64,000 bases of DNA, from NCBI RefSeq assembly GCF_932526225.1, contig NC_064047.1:3411501-3475500 (forward strand), read 5' to 3'. Position 1 is the stretch's first letter. The number at the start of each line of letters is the position of its first letter. The notes below the pieces were generated by a model that was not told the DNA's origin, did not search any database, and was given only the letters and a program-made list of their open reading frames with translations. This document shows, piece after piece, positions 41,601 through 55,599 of the stretch. Source of the DNA: Nematostella vectensis (Eukaryota > Cnidaria > Anthozoa > Actiniaria > Edwardsiidae). Made by a program: the position numbers and the translations under genes.

Positions 41601-43149
41601 GTTCACGCGCGTCTTTTGATTATCTACGCGCACTGTTCATTGTTTTTTCATCAATTCTGATTGTTCACGCGCGTCTTTTGATTATCTACGCGCAATGCTA
41701 GTTGTTTTCTCATTAATTCTGATTGTTCACGCGCGTCTTTTGATTATCTACGCGCAATGCTCATTGTTTTCTTATCAATTCTGATTGTTCACGCGCATCT
41801 TTTGATGATCTACGCGCAATGCTAGTTGTTTTCTCATCAATTCTGATTGTTCACGCGCGTCTTTTGATTATCTACGCGCAATGCTCATTGTTTTCTCATC
41901 AATTCTGATTGTTCACGCGCGTCTTTTGATTATCTACGGGCACTGTTCATTGTTTTCTCATCAATTCTGATTGTTCACGCGCGTCTTTTGATTATCTACG
42001 CGCACTGTTCATTGTTTTCTCACCAATTCTGATTGTTCACGCGCGTCTTTTGGTTATCTACGCGCAATGCTCATTGTTTTCTCATTAATTCTGATTGTTC
42101 ACGCGCGTCTTTTGATTATCTACGCGCACTGTTCATTGTTTTCTCATAAATTCTGATTGTTCACGCGCGTCTTTTGATTATCTACGCGCACTGTTCATTG
42201 TTTTGTCACCAATTCTGATTGTTCACGCGCGTCTTTTGGTTATCTACGCGCAATGCTCATTGTTTTCTCATTAATTCTGATTGTTCACGCGCGTCTTTTG
42301 ATTATCTACGCGCAATGCTCATTGTTTTCTCATTAATTCTGATTGTTCACGCGCGTCTTTTGATTATCTACGGGCACTGTTCATTGTTTTCTCATCAATT
42401 CTGATTGTTCACGCGCGTGTTTTGATTATCTACGCGCAATGCTCATTGTTTTCTCATCAATTCTGATTGTTCACGCGCGTCTTTTGATTATCTACGCGTA
42501 CTGCTCATTGTTTTCTCATCAATTCTGATTGTTCACGCGCGTCTTTTGATGATCTACGCGCACTGCTCATTTTTTTCTCATCAATTCTGATTGTTCACGC
42601 GCGTCTTTTGATTTTCTACGCGCACTGCTCATTGTTTTCTCATCAATTCTTATTGTTCACGCGCGTCTTTTGATTATCTACGCGAAATGCTAGTTGTTTT
42701 CATACAATTCTGATTGTTCACGCGCGTCTTTTGATTATCTACGCGCAATGCTCATTGTTTTCTCATCAATTCTGATTGTTCACGCGCGTCTTTTGATGAT
42801 CTACGCGCAATGCTCATTGTTTTCTCGCTAATTCTGATTGTTCACGCGCGTCTTTTGATTATCTACGCGCAATGCTAGTTGTTTTCTCATCAATTCTGAT
42901 TGTTCACGCGCGTCTTTTGATTATCTACGCGCAATGCTAGTTGTTTTCTCATCAATTCTGATTGTTCACGCGCGTCTTTTGATTATCTACGCGCACTGCT
43001 CATTGTTTTCTCACCAATTCTGATTGTTCACGCGCGTCTTTTGATTATCTACGAGCAATGCTCATTGTTTTCTCATTAATTCTGATTGTTCACGCGCGTC
43101 TTTTGATTATCTACGGGCACTGTTCATTGTTTTCTCATCAATTCTGATT

Positions 43150-46100
43150 GTTCACGCGCGTCTTTTACGCGCACTGTTCATTGTTTTCTCACCAATTCTG
43201 ATTGTTCACGCGCGTCTTTTGGTTATCTACGCGCAATGCTCATTGTTTTCTTATTAATTCTGATTGTTCACGCGCGTCTTTTGATTATCTACGCGCACTG
43301 TTCATTGTTTTCTCATCAATTCTGATTGTTCACGCGCGTCTTTTGATGATCTACGCGCACTGTTCATTGTTTTCTCACCAATTCTGATTGTTCACGCGCG
43401 TCTTTTGGTTATCTACGCGCAATGCTCATTGTTTTCTCATTAATTCTGATTGTTCACGCGCGTCTTTTAATTATCTACGCGCAATGCTCATTGTTTTCTC
43501 ATTAATTCTGATTGTTCACGCGCGTCTTTTGATTATCTACGGGCACTGTTCATTGTTTTCTCATCAATTCTGATTGTTCACGCGCGTCTTTTGATTATCT
43601 ACGCGCAATGCTCATTGTTTTCTCATCAATTCTGATTGTTCACGCGCGTCTTTTGATTATCTACGCGTACTGCTCATTGTTTTCTCATCAATTCTGATTG
43701 TTCACGCGCGTCTTTTGATGATCTACGCGCACTGCTCATTGTTTTCTCATCAATTCTGATTGTTCACGCGCGTCTTTTGATGATCTACGCGCACTGCTCA
43801 TTGTTTTCTCATCAATTCTGATTGTTCACGCGCGTCTTTTGATTATCTACGCGCAATGCTCATTGTTTTCTCATCAATTCTTATTGTTCACGCGCGTCTT
43901 TTGATTATCTACGCGAAATGCTAGTTGTTTTCTCATCAATTCTGATTGTTCACGCGCGTCTTTTGATTATCTACGCGCAATGCTCATTGTTTTCTCATCA
44001 ATTCTGATTGTTCACGCGCGTCTTTTGATGATCTACGCGCAATGCTCATTGTTTTCTCGCTAATTCTGATTGTTCACGCGCGTCTTTTGATTATCTACGC
44101 GCAATGCTAGTTGTTTTCTCATCAATTCTGATTGTTCACGCGCGTCTTTTGATTATCTACGCGCAATGCTAGTTGTTTTCTCATTAATTCTGATTGTTCA
44201 CGCGCGTCTTTTGATTATCTACGCGCACTGCTCATTGTTTTCTCATCAATTCTGATTGTTCACGCGCGTCTTTTGATTATCTACGCGCAATGCTCATTGT
44301 TTTCTCATCAATTCTGATTGTTCACACGCGTCTTTTGATTATCTACGCGCAATGCTAGTTGTTTTCTCATTAATTCTGATTGTTCACACGCGTCTTTTGA
44401 TTATCTACGCGCAATGCTAGTTGTTTTCTCATTAATTCTGATTGTTTACGCGCGTCTTTTGATTATCTACGAGCAATGCTCATTGTTTTCTCATTAATTC
44501 TGATTGTTCACGCGCGTCTTTTGATTATCTACGGGCACTGTTCATTGTTTTCTCATCAATTCTGATTGTTCACGCGCGTCTTTTGATTATCTACGCGCAC
44601 TGTTCATTGTTTTCTCACCAATTCTGATTGTTAACGCGCGTCTTTTGGTTATCTACGCGCAATGCTCATTGTTTTCTCATTAATTCTGATTGTTCACGCG
44701 CGTCTTTTGATTATCTACGCGCACTGTTCATTGTTTTCTCATCAATTCTGATTGTTCACGCGCGTCTTTTGATTATCTACGCGCACTGTTCATTGTTTTC
44801 TCATCAATTCTGATTGTTTACGCGCGTCTTTTGATTATCTACGCGCAATGCTAGTTGTTTTCTCATTAATTCTGATTGTTCACGCGCGTCTTTTGATTAT
44901 CTACGCGCAATGCTCATTGTTTTCTCATCAATTCTGATTGTTCACGCGCATCTTTTGATGATCTACGCGCAATGCTAGTTGTTTTCTCATCAATTCTGAT
45001 TGTTCACGCGCGTCTTTTGATTATCTACGCGCAATGCTCATTGTTTTCTCATCAATTCTGATTGTTCACGCGCGTCTTTTGATTATCTACGGGCACTGTT
45101 CATTGTTTTCTCATCAATTCTGATTGTTCACGCGCGTCTTTTGATTATTTACGCGCACTGTTCATTGTTTTCTCACCAATTCTGATTGTTCACGCGCGTC
45201 TTTTGGTTATCTACGCGCAATGCTCATTGTTTTCTCATTAATTCTGATTGTTCACGCGCGTCTTTTGATTATCTACGCGCACTGTTCATTGTTTTCTCAT
45301 CAATTCTGATTGTTCACGCGCGTCTTTTGATTATCTACGCGCACTGTTCATTGTTTTCTCACCAATTCTGATTGTTCACGCGCGTCTTTTGGTTATCTAC
45401 GCGCAATGCTCATTGTTTTCTCATTAATTCTGATTGTTCACGCGCGTCTTTTGATTATCTACGGGCACTGTTCATTGTTTTCTCATCAATTCTGATTGTT
45501 CACGCGCGTCTTTTGATGATCTACGCGCAATGCTCATTGTTTTCTCGCTAATTCTGATTGTTCACGCGCGTCTTTTGATTATCTACGCGCAATGCTAGTT
45601 GTTTTCTCATCAATTCTGATTGTTCACGCGCGTCTTTTGATTATCTACGCGCAATGCTAGTTGTTTTCTCATCAATTCTGATTGTTCACGCGCGTCTTTT
45701 GATTATCTACGCGCACTGCTCATTGTTTTCTCACCAATTCTGATTGTTCACGCGCGTCTTTTGATTATCTACGAGCAATGCTCATTGTTTTCTCATTAAT
45801 TCTGATTGTTCACGCGCGTCTTTTGATTATCTACGGGCACTGTTCATTGTTTTCTCATCAATTCTGATTGTTCACGCGCGTCTTTTACGCGCACTGTTCA
45901 TTGTTTTCTCACCAATTCTGATTGTTCACGCGCGTCTTTTGGTTATCTACGCGCAATGCTCATTGTTTTCTTATTAATTCTGATTGTTCACGCGCGTCTT
46001 TTGATTATCTACGCGCACTGTTCATTGTTTTCTCATCAATTCTGATTGTTCACGCGCGTCTTTTGATGATCTACGCGCACTGTTCATTGTTTTCTCACCA

Positions 46101-46293
46101 ATTCTGATTGTTCACGCGCGTCTTTTGGTTATCTACGCGCAATGCTCATTGTTTTCTCATTAATTCTGATTGTTCACGCGCGTTTTTTAATTATCTACGC
46201 GCAATGCTCATTGTTTTCTCATTAATTCTGATTGTTCACGCGCGTCTTTTGATTATCTACGGGCACTGTTCATTGTTTTCTCATCAATTCTGA
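43150..46293 (+). repeat. 2720-bp block duplicated, marked by a 54-bp monomer
   Basis: A monomer lacking 8 bases (GATTATCT missing, leaving CGTCTTTTACGCGCAC) occurs at about 43161 and 45881, 2720 bp apart (44 monomers minus 8). The monomers after it are shared, including GATGATC and TTTAATTATC variants. Confidence 0.92.
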
Positions 46294-48587
46294 TTGTTCA
46301 CGCGCGTCTTTTGATTATCTACGGGCACTGTTCATTGTTTTCTCATCAATTCTGATTGTTCACGCGCGTCTTTTGATTATCTACGCGAAATGCTCATTGT
46401 TTTCTCATTAATTCTGATTGTTCACGCGCGTCTTTTGATTATCTACGCGCAATGCTCATTGTTTTCTCATCAATTCTTATTGTTCACGCGCGTCTTTTGA
46501 TTATCTACGCGCAATGCTCATTGTTTTCTCATCAATTCTGATTGTTCACGCGCGTCTTTTGATTATCTACGCGTACTGTTCATTGTTTTCTCATTAATTC
46601 TGATTGTTCACGCGCGTCTTTTGATTATCTACGCGCAATGCTCATTGTTTTCTCATTAATTCTGATTGTTCACGCGCGTCTTTTGATTATCTACGGGCAC
46701 TGTTTATTGTTTTCTCATCAATTCTGATTGTTCACGCGCGTCTTTTGATTATCTACGCGTACTGTTCATTGTTTTCTCACCAATTCTGATTGTTCACGCG
46801 CGTCTTTTGATTATCTACGCGCACTGCTCATTGTTTTCTCATCAATTCTGATTGTTCACGCGCGTCTTTTGACTATCTACGCGCAATGCTCATTGTTTTC
46901 TCGCTAATTCTGATTGTTCACGCGCGTCTTTTGATTATCTACGCGAAATGCTCATTGTTTTCTCATCAATTCTGATTGTTCACGCGCGTCTTTTGATTAT
47001 CTACGCGTACTGTTTATTGTTTTCTCACCAATTCTGATTGTTCACGCGCGTCTTTTGATTATCTACGCGAAATGCTAGTTGTTTTCTCATTAATTCTGAT
47101 TGTTCACGCGCGTCTTTTGATTATCTACGCGCAATGCTCATTGTTTTCTCATCAATTCTGATTGTTCACGCGCGTCTTTTGATTATCTACGCGCAATGCT
47201 CATTGTTTTCTCATCAATTCTGATTGTTCACGCGAGTCTTTTGATTATCTACGCGAAATGCTCATTGTTTTCTCATCAATTCTGATTGTTCACGCGCGTC
47301 TTTTGATTATCTACGCGAAATGCTAGTTGTTTTCTCATCAATTCTGATTGTTCACGCGCGTCTTTTGATTATCTACGCGAAATGCTAGTTGTTTTCTCGC
47401 TAATTCTGATTGTTCACGCGCGTCTTTTGATTATCTACGCGTACTGTTCATTGTTTTCTCATTAATTCTGATTGTTCACGCGCGTCTTTTGATTATCTAC
47501 GCGAAATGCTAGTTGTTTTCTCACTAATTCTGATTGTTCACGCGCGTCTTTTGATTATCTACGCGTACTGTTCATTGTTTTCTCATTAATTCTGATTGTT
47601 CACGCGCGTCTTTTGATTATCTACGCGTACTGCTCATTGTTTTCTCATCAATTCTGATTGTTCACGCGCGTCTTTTGATGATCTACGCGCACTGCTCATT
47701 GTTTTCTCATCAATTCTGATTGTTCACGCGCGTCTTTTGATGATCTACGCGCACTGCTCATTGTTTTCTCATCAATTCTGATTGTTCACGCGCGTCTTTT
47801 GATTATCTACGCGCAATGCTCATTGTTTTCTCATCAATTCTTATTGTTCACGCGCGTCTTTTGATTATCTACGCGAAATGCTAGTTGTTTTCTCATCAAT
47901 TCTGATTGTTCACGCGCGTCTTTTGATTATCTACGCGCAATGCTCATTGTTTTCTCATCAATTCTGATTGTTCACGCGCGTCTTTTGATGATCTACGCGC
48001 AATGCTCATTGTTTTCTCGCTAATTCTGATTGTTCACGCGCGTCTTTTGATTATCTACGCGCAATGCTAGTTGTTTTCTCATCAATTCTGATTGTTCACG
48101 CGCGTCTTTTGATTATCTACGCGCAATGCTAGTTGTTTTCTCATTAATTCTGATTGTTCACGCGCGTCTTTTGATTATCTACGCGCACTGCTCATTGTTT
48201 TCTCATCAATTCTGATTGTTCACGCGCGTCTTTTGATTATCTACGCGCAATGCTCATTGTTTTCTCATCAATTCTGATTGTTCACACGCGTCTTTTGATT
48301 ATCTACGCGCAATGCTAGTTGTTTTCTCATTAATTCTGATTGTTCACACGCGTCTTTTGATTATCTACGCGCAATGCTAGTTGTTTTCTTATTAATTCTG
48401 ATTGTTTACGCGCGTCTTTTGATTATCTACGAGCAATGCTCATTGTTTTCTCATTAATTCTGATTGTTCACGCGCGTCTTTTGATTATCTACGGGCACTG
48501 TTCATTGTTTTCTCATCAATTCTGATTGTTCACGCGCGTCTTTTGATTATCTACGCGCACTGTTCATTGTTTTCTCACCAATTCTGA

Positions 48588-51100
48588 TTGTTCACGCGCG
48601 TCTTTTGGTTATCTACGCGCAATGCTCATTGTTTTCTCATTAATTCTGATTGTTCACGCGCGTCTTTTGATTATCTACGCGCACTGTTCATTGTTTTCTC
48701 ATCAATTCTGATTGTTCACGCGCGTCTTTTGATTATCTACGCGCACTGTTCATTGTTTTCTCATCAATTCTGATTGTTTACGCGCGTCTTTTGATTATCT
48801 ACGCGCAATGCTAGTTGTTTTCTCATTAATTCTGATTGTTCACGCGCGTCTTTTGATTATCTACGCGCAATGCTCATTGTTTTCTCATCAATTCTGATTG
48901 TTCACGCGCATCTTTTGATGATCTACGCGCAATGCTAGTTGTTTTCTCATCAATTCTGATTGTTCACGCGCGTCTTTTGATTATCTACGCGCAATGCTCA
49001 TTGTTTTCTCATCAATTCTGATTGTTCACGCGCGTCTTTTGATTATCTACGGGCACTGTTCATTGTTTTCTCATCAATTCTGATTGTTCACGCGCGTCTT
49101 TTGATTATTTACGCGCACTGTTCATTGTTTTCTCACCAATTCTGATTGTTCACGCGCGTCTTTTGGTTATCTACGCGCAATGCTCATTGTTTTCTCACCA
49201 ATTCTGATTGTTCACGCGCGTCTTTTGATTATCTACGGGCACTGTTCATTGTTTTCTCATCAATTCTGATTGTTCACGCGCGTCTTTTGATTATTTACGC
49301 GCACTGTTCATTGTTTTCTCACCAATTCTGATTGTTCACGCGCGTCTTTTGGTTATCTACGCGCAATGCTCATTGTTTTCTCATTAATTCTGATTGTTCA
49401 CGCGCGTCTTTTGATTATCTACGCGCACTGTTCATTGTTTTCTCATCAATTCTGATTGTTCACGCGCGTCTTTTGATTATCTACGCGCACTGTTCATTGT
49501 TTTCTCACCAATTCTGATTGTTCACGCGCGTCTTTTGATTATCTACGCGCAATGCTCATTGTTTTCTCATTAATTCTGATTGTTCACGCGCGTCTTTTGA
49601 TTATCTACGGGCACTGTTCATTGTTTTCTCATCAATTCTGATTGTTCACGCGCGTCTTTTGATTATCTACGCGCAATGCTAGTTGTTTTCTCATTAATTC
49701 TGATTGTTCACGCGCGTCTTTTGATTATCTACGCGCACTGCTCATTGTTTTCTCATCAATTCTGATTGTTCACGCGCGTCTTTTGATTATCTACGCGCAA
49801 TGCTCATTGTTTTCTCATCAATTCTGATTGTTCACACGCGTCTTTTGATTATCTACGCGCAATGCTAGTTGTTTTCTCATTAATTCTGATTGTTCACACG
49901 CGTCTTTTGATTATCTACGCGCAATGCTAGTTGTTTTCTTATTAATTCTGATTGTTTACGCGCGTCTTTTGATTATCTACGAGCAATGCTCATTGTTTTC
50001 TCATTAATTCTGATTGTTCACGCGCGTCTTTTGATTATCTACGGGCACTGTTCATTGTTTTCTCATCAATTCTGATTGTTCACGCGCGTCTTTTGATTAT
50101 CTACGCGCACTGTTCATTGTTTTCTCACCAATTCTGATTGTTCACGCGCGTCTTTTGGTTATCTACGCGCAATGCTCATTGTTTTCTCATTAATTCTGAT
50201 TGTTCACGCGCGTCTTTTGATTATCTACGCGCACTGTTCATTGTTTTCTCATCAATTCTGATTGTTCACGCGCGTCTTTTGATTATCTACGCGCACTGTT
50301 CATTGTTTTCTCATCAATTCTGATTGTTTACGCGCGTCTTTTGATTATCTACGCGCAATGCTAGTTGTTTTCTCATTAATTCTGATTGTTCACGCGCGTC
50401 TTTTGATTATCTACGCGCAATGCTCATTGTTTTCTCATCAATTCTGATTGTTCACGCGCATCTTTTGATGATCTACGCGCAATGCTAGTTGTTTTCTCAT
50501 CAATTCTGATTGTTCACGCGCGTCTTTTGATTATCTACGCGCAATGCTCATTGTTTTCTCATCAATTCTGATTGTTCACGCGCGTCTTTTGATTATCTAC
50601 GGGCACTGTTCATTGTTTTCTCATCAATTCTGATTGTTCACGCGCGTCTTTTGATTATTTACGCGCACTGTTCATTGTTTTCTCACCAATTCTGATTGTT
50701 CACGCGCGTCTTTTGGTTATCTACGCGCAATGCTCATTGTTTTCTCACCAATTCTGATTGTTCACGCGCGTCTTTTGATTATCTACGGGCACTGTTCATT
50801 GTTTTCTCATCAATTCTGATTGTTCACGCGCGTCTTTTGATTATTTACGCGCACTGTTCATTGTTTTCTCACCAATTCTGATTGTTCACGCGCGTCTTTT
50901 GGTTATCTACGCGCAATGCTCATTGTTTTCTCATTAATTCTGATTGTTCACGCGCGTCTTTTGATTATCTACGCGCACTGTTCATTGTTTTCTCATCAAT
51001 TCTGATTGTTCACGCGCGTCTTTTGATTATCTACGCGCACTGTTCATTGTTTTCTCACCAATTCTGATTGTTCACGCGCGTCTTTTGATTATCTACGCGC
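48588..51100 (+). repeat. 25-monomer block (1550 bp) in tandem
   Basis: Matching variant series begin at 48588 and 50138, 49146 and 50696, and 49332 and 50882, each 1550 bp (25 monomers) apart. The 44628-45186 segment matches 48588-49146 at a shift of 3960 bp (64 monomers minus one 8-base deletion). Confidence 0.9.
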
Positions 51101-54100
51101 AATGCTCATTGTTTTCTCATTAATTCTGATTGTTCACGCGCGTCTTTTGATTATCTACGGGCACTGTTCATTGTTTTCTCATCAATTCTGATTGTTCACG
51201 CGCGTCTTTTGATTATCTACGCGCAATGATTATTGTTTTCTCATCAATTCTGATTGTTCACGCGCGTCTTTTGATTATCTACGCGTACTGCTCATTGTTT
51301 TCTCATCAATTCTGATTGTTCACGCGCGTCTTTTGATGATCTACGCGCACTGCTCATTGTTTTCTCATTAATTCTGATTGTTCACGCGCGTCTTTTGATT
51401 ATCTACGCGCACTGCTCATTGTTTTCTCATCAATTCTTATTGTTCACGCGCGTCTTTTGATTATCTACGCGCAATGCTCATTGTTTTCTCATCAATTCTG
51501 ATTGTTCACGCGCGTCTTTTGATGATCTACGCGCAATGCTAGTTGTTTTCTCATCAATTCTGATTGTTCACGCGCGTCTTTTGATGATCTACGCGCAATG
51601 CTAGTTGTTTTCTCATTAATTCTGATTGTTCACGCGCGTCTTTTGATTATCTACGGGCACTGTTCATTGTTTTCTCATCAATTCTGATTGTTCACGCGCG
51701 TCTTTTGATTATCTACGCGCACTGTTCATTGTTTTCTCACCAATTCTGATTGTTCACGCGCGTCTTTTGGTTATCTACGCGAAATGCTCATCGTTTTCTC
51801 ATTAATTCTGATTGTTCACGCGCGTCTTTTGATTATCTACGCGCACTGTTCATTGTTTTCTCATCAATTCTGATTGTTCACGCGCGTCTTTTGATTATCT
51901 ACGCGCACTGTTCATTGTTTTCTCATCAATTCTGATTGTTCACGCGCGTCTTTTGATTATCTACGCGCAATGCTAGTTGTTTTCTCATTAATTCTGATGG
52001 TTCACGCGCGTCTTTTGATTATCTACGCGCAATGCTCATTGTTTTCTCATCAATTCTGATTGTTCACGCGCATCTTTTGATGATCTACGCGCAATGCTAG
52101 TTGTTTTCTCATCAATTCTGATTGTTCACGCGCGTCTTTTGATTATCTACGCGCAATGCTCATTGTTTTCTCATCAATTCTGATTGTTCACGCGCGTCTT
52201 TTGATTATCTACGCGCACTGTTCATTGTTTTCTCATTAATTCTGATTGTTCACGCGCGTCTTTTGATTATCTACGCGCAATGCTAGTTGTTTTCTCATTA
52301 ATTCTGATTGTTCACGCGCGTCTTTTGATTATCTACGCGCAATGCTCATTGTTTTCTCACCAATTCTGATTGTTCACGCGCGTCTTTTGATGATCTACGC
52401 GCAATGCTAGTTGTTTTCTCATTAATTCTGATTGTTCACGCGCGTCTTTTGATTATCTACGCGCAATGCTCATTGTTTTCTCATCAATTCTGATTGTTCA
52501 CGCGCGTCTTTTGATGATCTACGCGCAATGCTAGTTGTTTTCTCATTAATTCTGATTGTTCACGCGCGTCTTTTGATTATCTACGCGCAATGCTAGTTGT
52601 TTTCTCATTAATTCTGATTGTTCACGCGCGTCTTTTGATTATCTACGCGCAATGCTCATTGTTTTCTCACCAATTCTGATTGTTCACGCGCGTCTTTTGA
52701 TTATCTACGCGCAATGCTAGTTGTTATCTCACCAATTCTGATTGTTCACGCGCGTTTTTTGATTATCTACGCGCAATGCTCATTGTTTTCTCATTAATTC
52801 TGATTGTTCACGCGCGTCTTTTGATTATCTACGGGCACTGTTCATTGTTTTCTTATCAATTCTGATTGTTCACGCGCGTCTTTTGATTATCTACGCGCAA
52901 TGCTCATTGTTTTCTCATCAATTCTGATTGTTCACGCGCGTCTTTTGATTATCTACGCGTACTGCTCATTGTTTTCTCATCAATTCTGATTGTTCACGCG
53001 CGTCTTTTGATTATCTACGCGCACTGTTCATTGTTTTGTCACCAATTCTGATTGTTCACGCGCGTCTTTTGGTTATCTACGCGCAATGCTCATTGTTTTC
53101 TTATTAATTCTGATTGTACACGCGCGTCTTTTGATTATCTACGCGCAATGCTCATTGTTTTCTCATTAATTCTGATTGTTCACGCGCGTCTTTTGATTAT
53201 CTACGCGAAATGCTCATTGTTTTCTCATTAATTCTGATTGTTCACGCGCGTCTTTTGATTATCTACGCGCACTGTTCATTGTTTTGTCACCAATTCTGAT
53301 TGTTCACGCGCGTCTTTTGGTTATCTACGCGCAATGCTCATTGTTTTCTCATTAATTCTGATTTTACACGCGCGTCTTTTGATTATCTACGCGTACTGCT
53401 CATTGTTTTCTCATCAATTCTGATTGTTCACGCGCGTCTTTTGATTATCTACGCGCACTGCTCATTGTTTTCTCATCAATTCTGATTGTTCACGCGCGTC
53501 TTTTGATTATCTACGCGTACTGTTCATTGTTTTCTCGCTAATTCTGATTGTTTACGCGCGTCTTTTGATTATCTACGCGCAATGCTAGTTGTTTTCTCAT
53601 CAATTCTGATTGTTCACGCGCGTCTTTTGATTATCTACGCGCAATGCTAGTTGTTTTCTCATCAATTCTGATTGTTCACGCGCGTCTTTTGATTATCTAC
53701 GCGCAATGCTAGTTGTTTTCTCATCAATTCTGATTGTTCACGCGCGTCTTTTGATTATCTACGCGCAATGCTAGTTGTTTTCTCATCAATTCTGATTGTT
53801 CACGCGCGTCTTTTGATTATCTACGCGTACTGTTCATTGTTTTCTCATCAATTCTGATTGTTCACGCGCGCCTTTTGATTATCTACGCGCAATGCTCATT
53901 GTTTTCTCACCAATTCTGATTGTTCACGCGCGTCTTTTGATTATCTACGCGTACTGTTTATTGTTTTCTCATTAATTCTGATTGTTCACGCGCGTCTTTT
54001 GATTATCTACGCGCAATGCTCATTGTTTTCTCATTAATTCTGATTGTTCACGCGCGTCTTTTGATTATCTACGGGCACTGTTCATTGTTTTCTCATCAAT

Positions 54101-55599
54101 TCTGATTGTTCACGCGCGTCTTTTGATTATCTACGCGTACTGTTCATTGTTTTCTCACCAATTCTGATTGTTCACGCGCGTCTTTTGATTATCTACGCGC
54201 AATGCTCATTGTTTTCTCGCTAATTCTGATTGTTCACGCGCGTCTTTTGATTATCTACGCGAAATGCTCATTGTTTTCTCATTAATTCTGATTGTTCACG
54301 CGCGTCTTTTGATTATCTACGCGCACTGCTCATTGTTTTCTCATCAATTCTGATTGTTCACGCGCGTCTTTTGATTATCTACGCGAAATGCTAGTTGTTT
54401 TCTCATCAATTCTGATTGTTCACGCGCGTCTTTTGATTATCTACGCGAAATGCTAGTTGTTTTCTTATCAATTCTGATTGTTCACGCGCGTCTTTTGATT
54501 ATCTACGCGAAATGCTAGTTGTTATCTCATCAATTCTGATTGTTCACGCGCGTCTTTTGATTATCTACGCGCACTGCTCATTGTTATCTCACCAATTCTG
54601 ATTGTTCACGCGCGTCTTTTGATTATCTACGCGTACTGCTCATTGTTTTCTCATCAATTCCGATTGTTCACGCGCGTCTTTTGATTATCTACGCGAAATG
54701 CTAGTTGTTTTCTCATCAATTCTGATTGTTCACGCGCGTCTTTTGATTATCTACGCGTACTGCTCATTGTTTTCTCATCAATTCTGATTGTTCACGCGCG
54801 TCTTTTGATTATCTACGCGCACTGCTCATTGTTTTCTCATCAATTCTGATTGTTCACGCGCGTCTTTTGATTATCTACGCGTACTGTTCATTGTTTTCTC
54901 ATCAATTCTGATTGTTCACGCGCATCTTTTGATTATCTACGCGTACTGTTCATTGTTTTCTCGCCAATTCTGATTGTTCACGCGCGTCTTTTGATTATCT
55001 ACGCGCAATGCTAGTTGTTTTCTCATCAATTCTGATTGTTCACGCGCGTCTTTTGATTATCTACGCGCAATGCTAGTTGTTTTCTCATCAATTCTGATTG
55101 TTCACGCGCGTCTTTTGATTATCTACGCGCAATGCTAGTTGTTTTCTCATCAATTCTGATTGTTCACGCGCGTCTTTTGATTATCTACGCGTACTGTTCA
55201 TTGTTTTCTCATCAATTCTGATTGTTCACGCGCATCTTTTGATTATCTACGCGCAATGCTCATTGTTTTCTCACCAATTCTGATTGTTCACGCGCGTCTT
55301 TTGATTATCTACGCGCAATGCTAGTTGTTTTCTTATTAATTCTGATTGTTCACGCGCGTCTTTTGATTATCTACGCGCAATGCTCATTGTTTTCTCATCA
55401 ATTCTGATTGTTCACGCGCGTCTTTTGATTATCTACGCGCAATGCTCATTGTTTTCTCACCAATTCTGATTGTTCACGCGCGTCTTTTGATTATCTACGC
55501 GCAATGCTAGTTGTTTTCTCATTAATTCTGATTGTTCACGCGCGTCTTTTGATTATCTACGCGAAATGCTAGTTGTTTTCTCATCAATTCTGATTGTTC

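Noticed and set aside
26264-53485. Recurrent 61- and 70-codon frames in the satellite
   Set aside because: They begin at non-ATG codons, recur with the repeat, and reflect that three 62-bp monomers make 186 bp. They are useful only as HOR markers.
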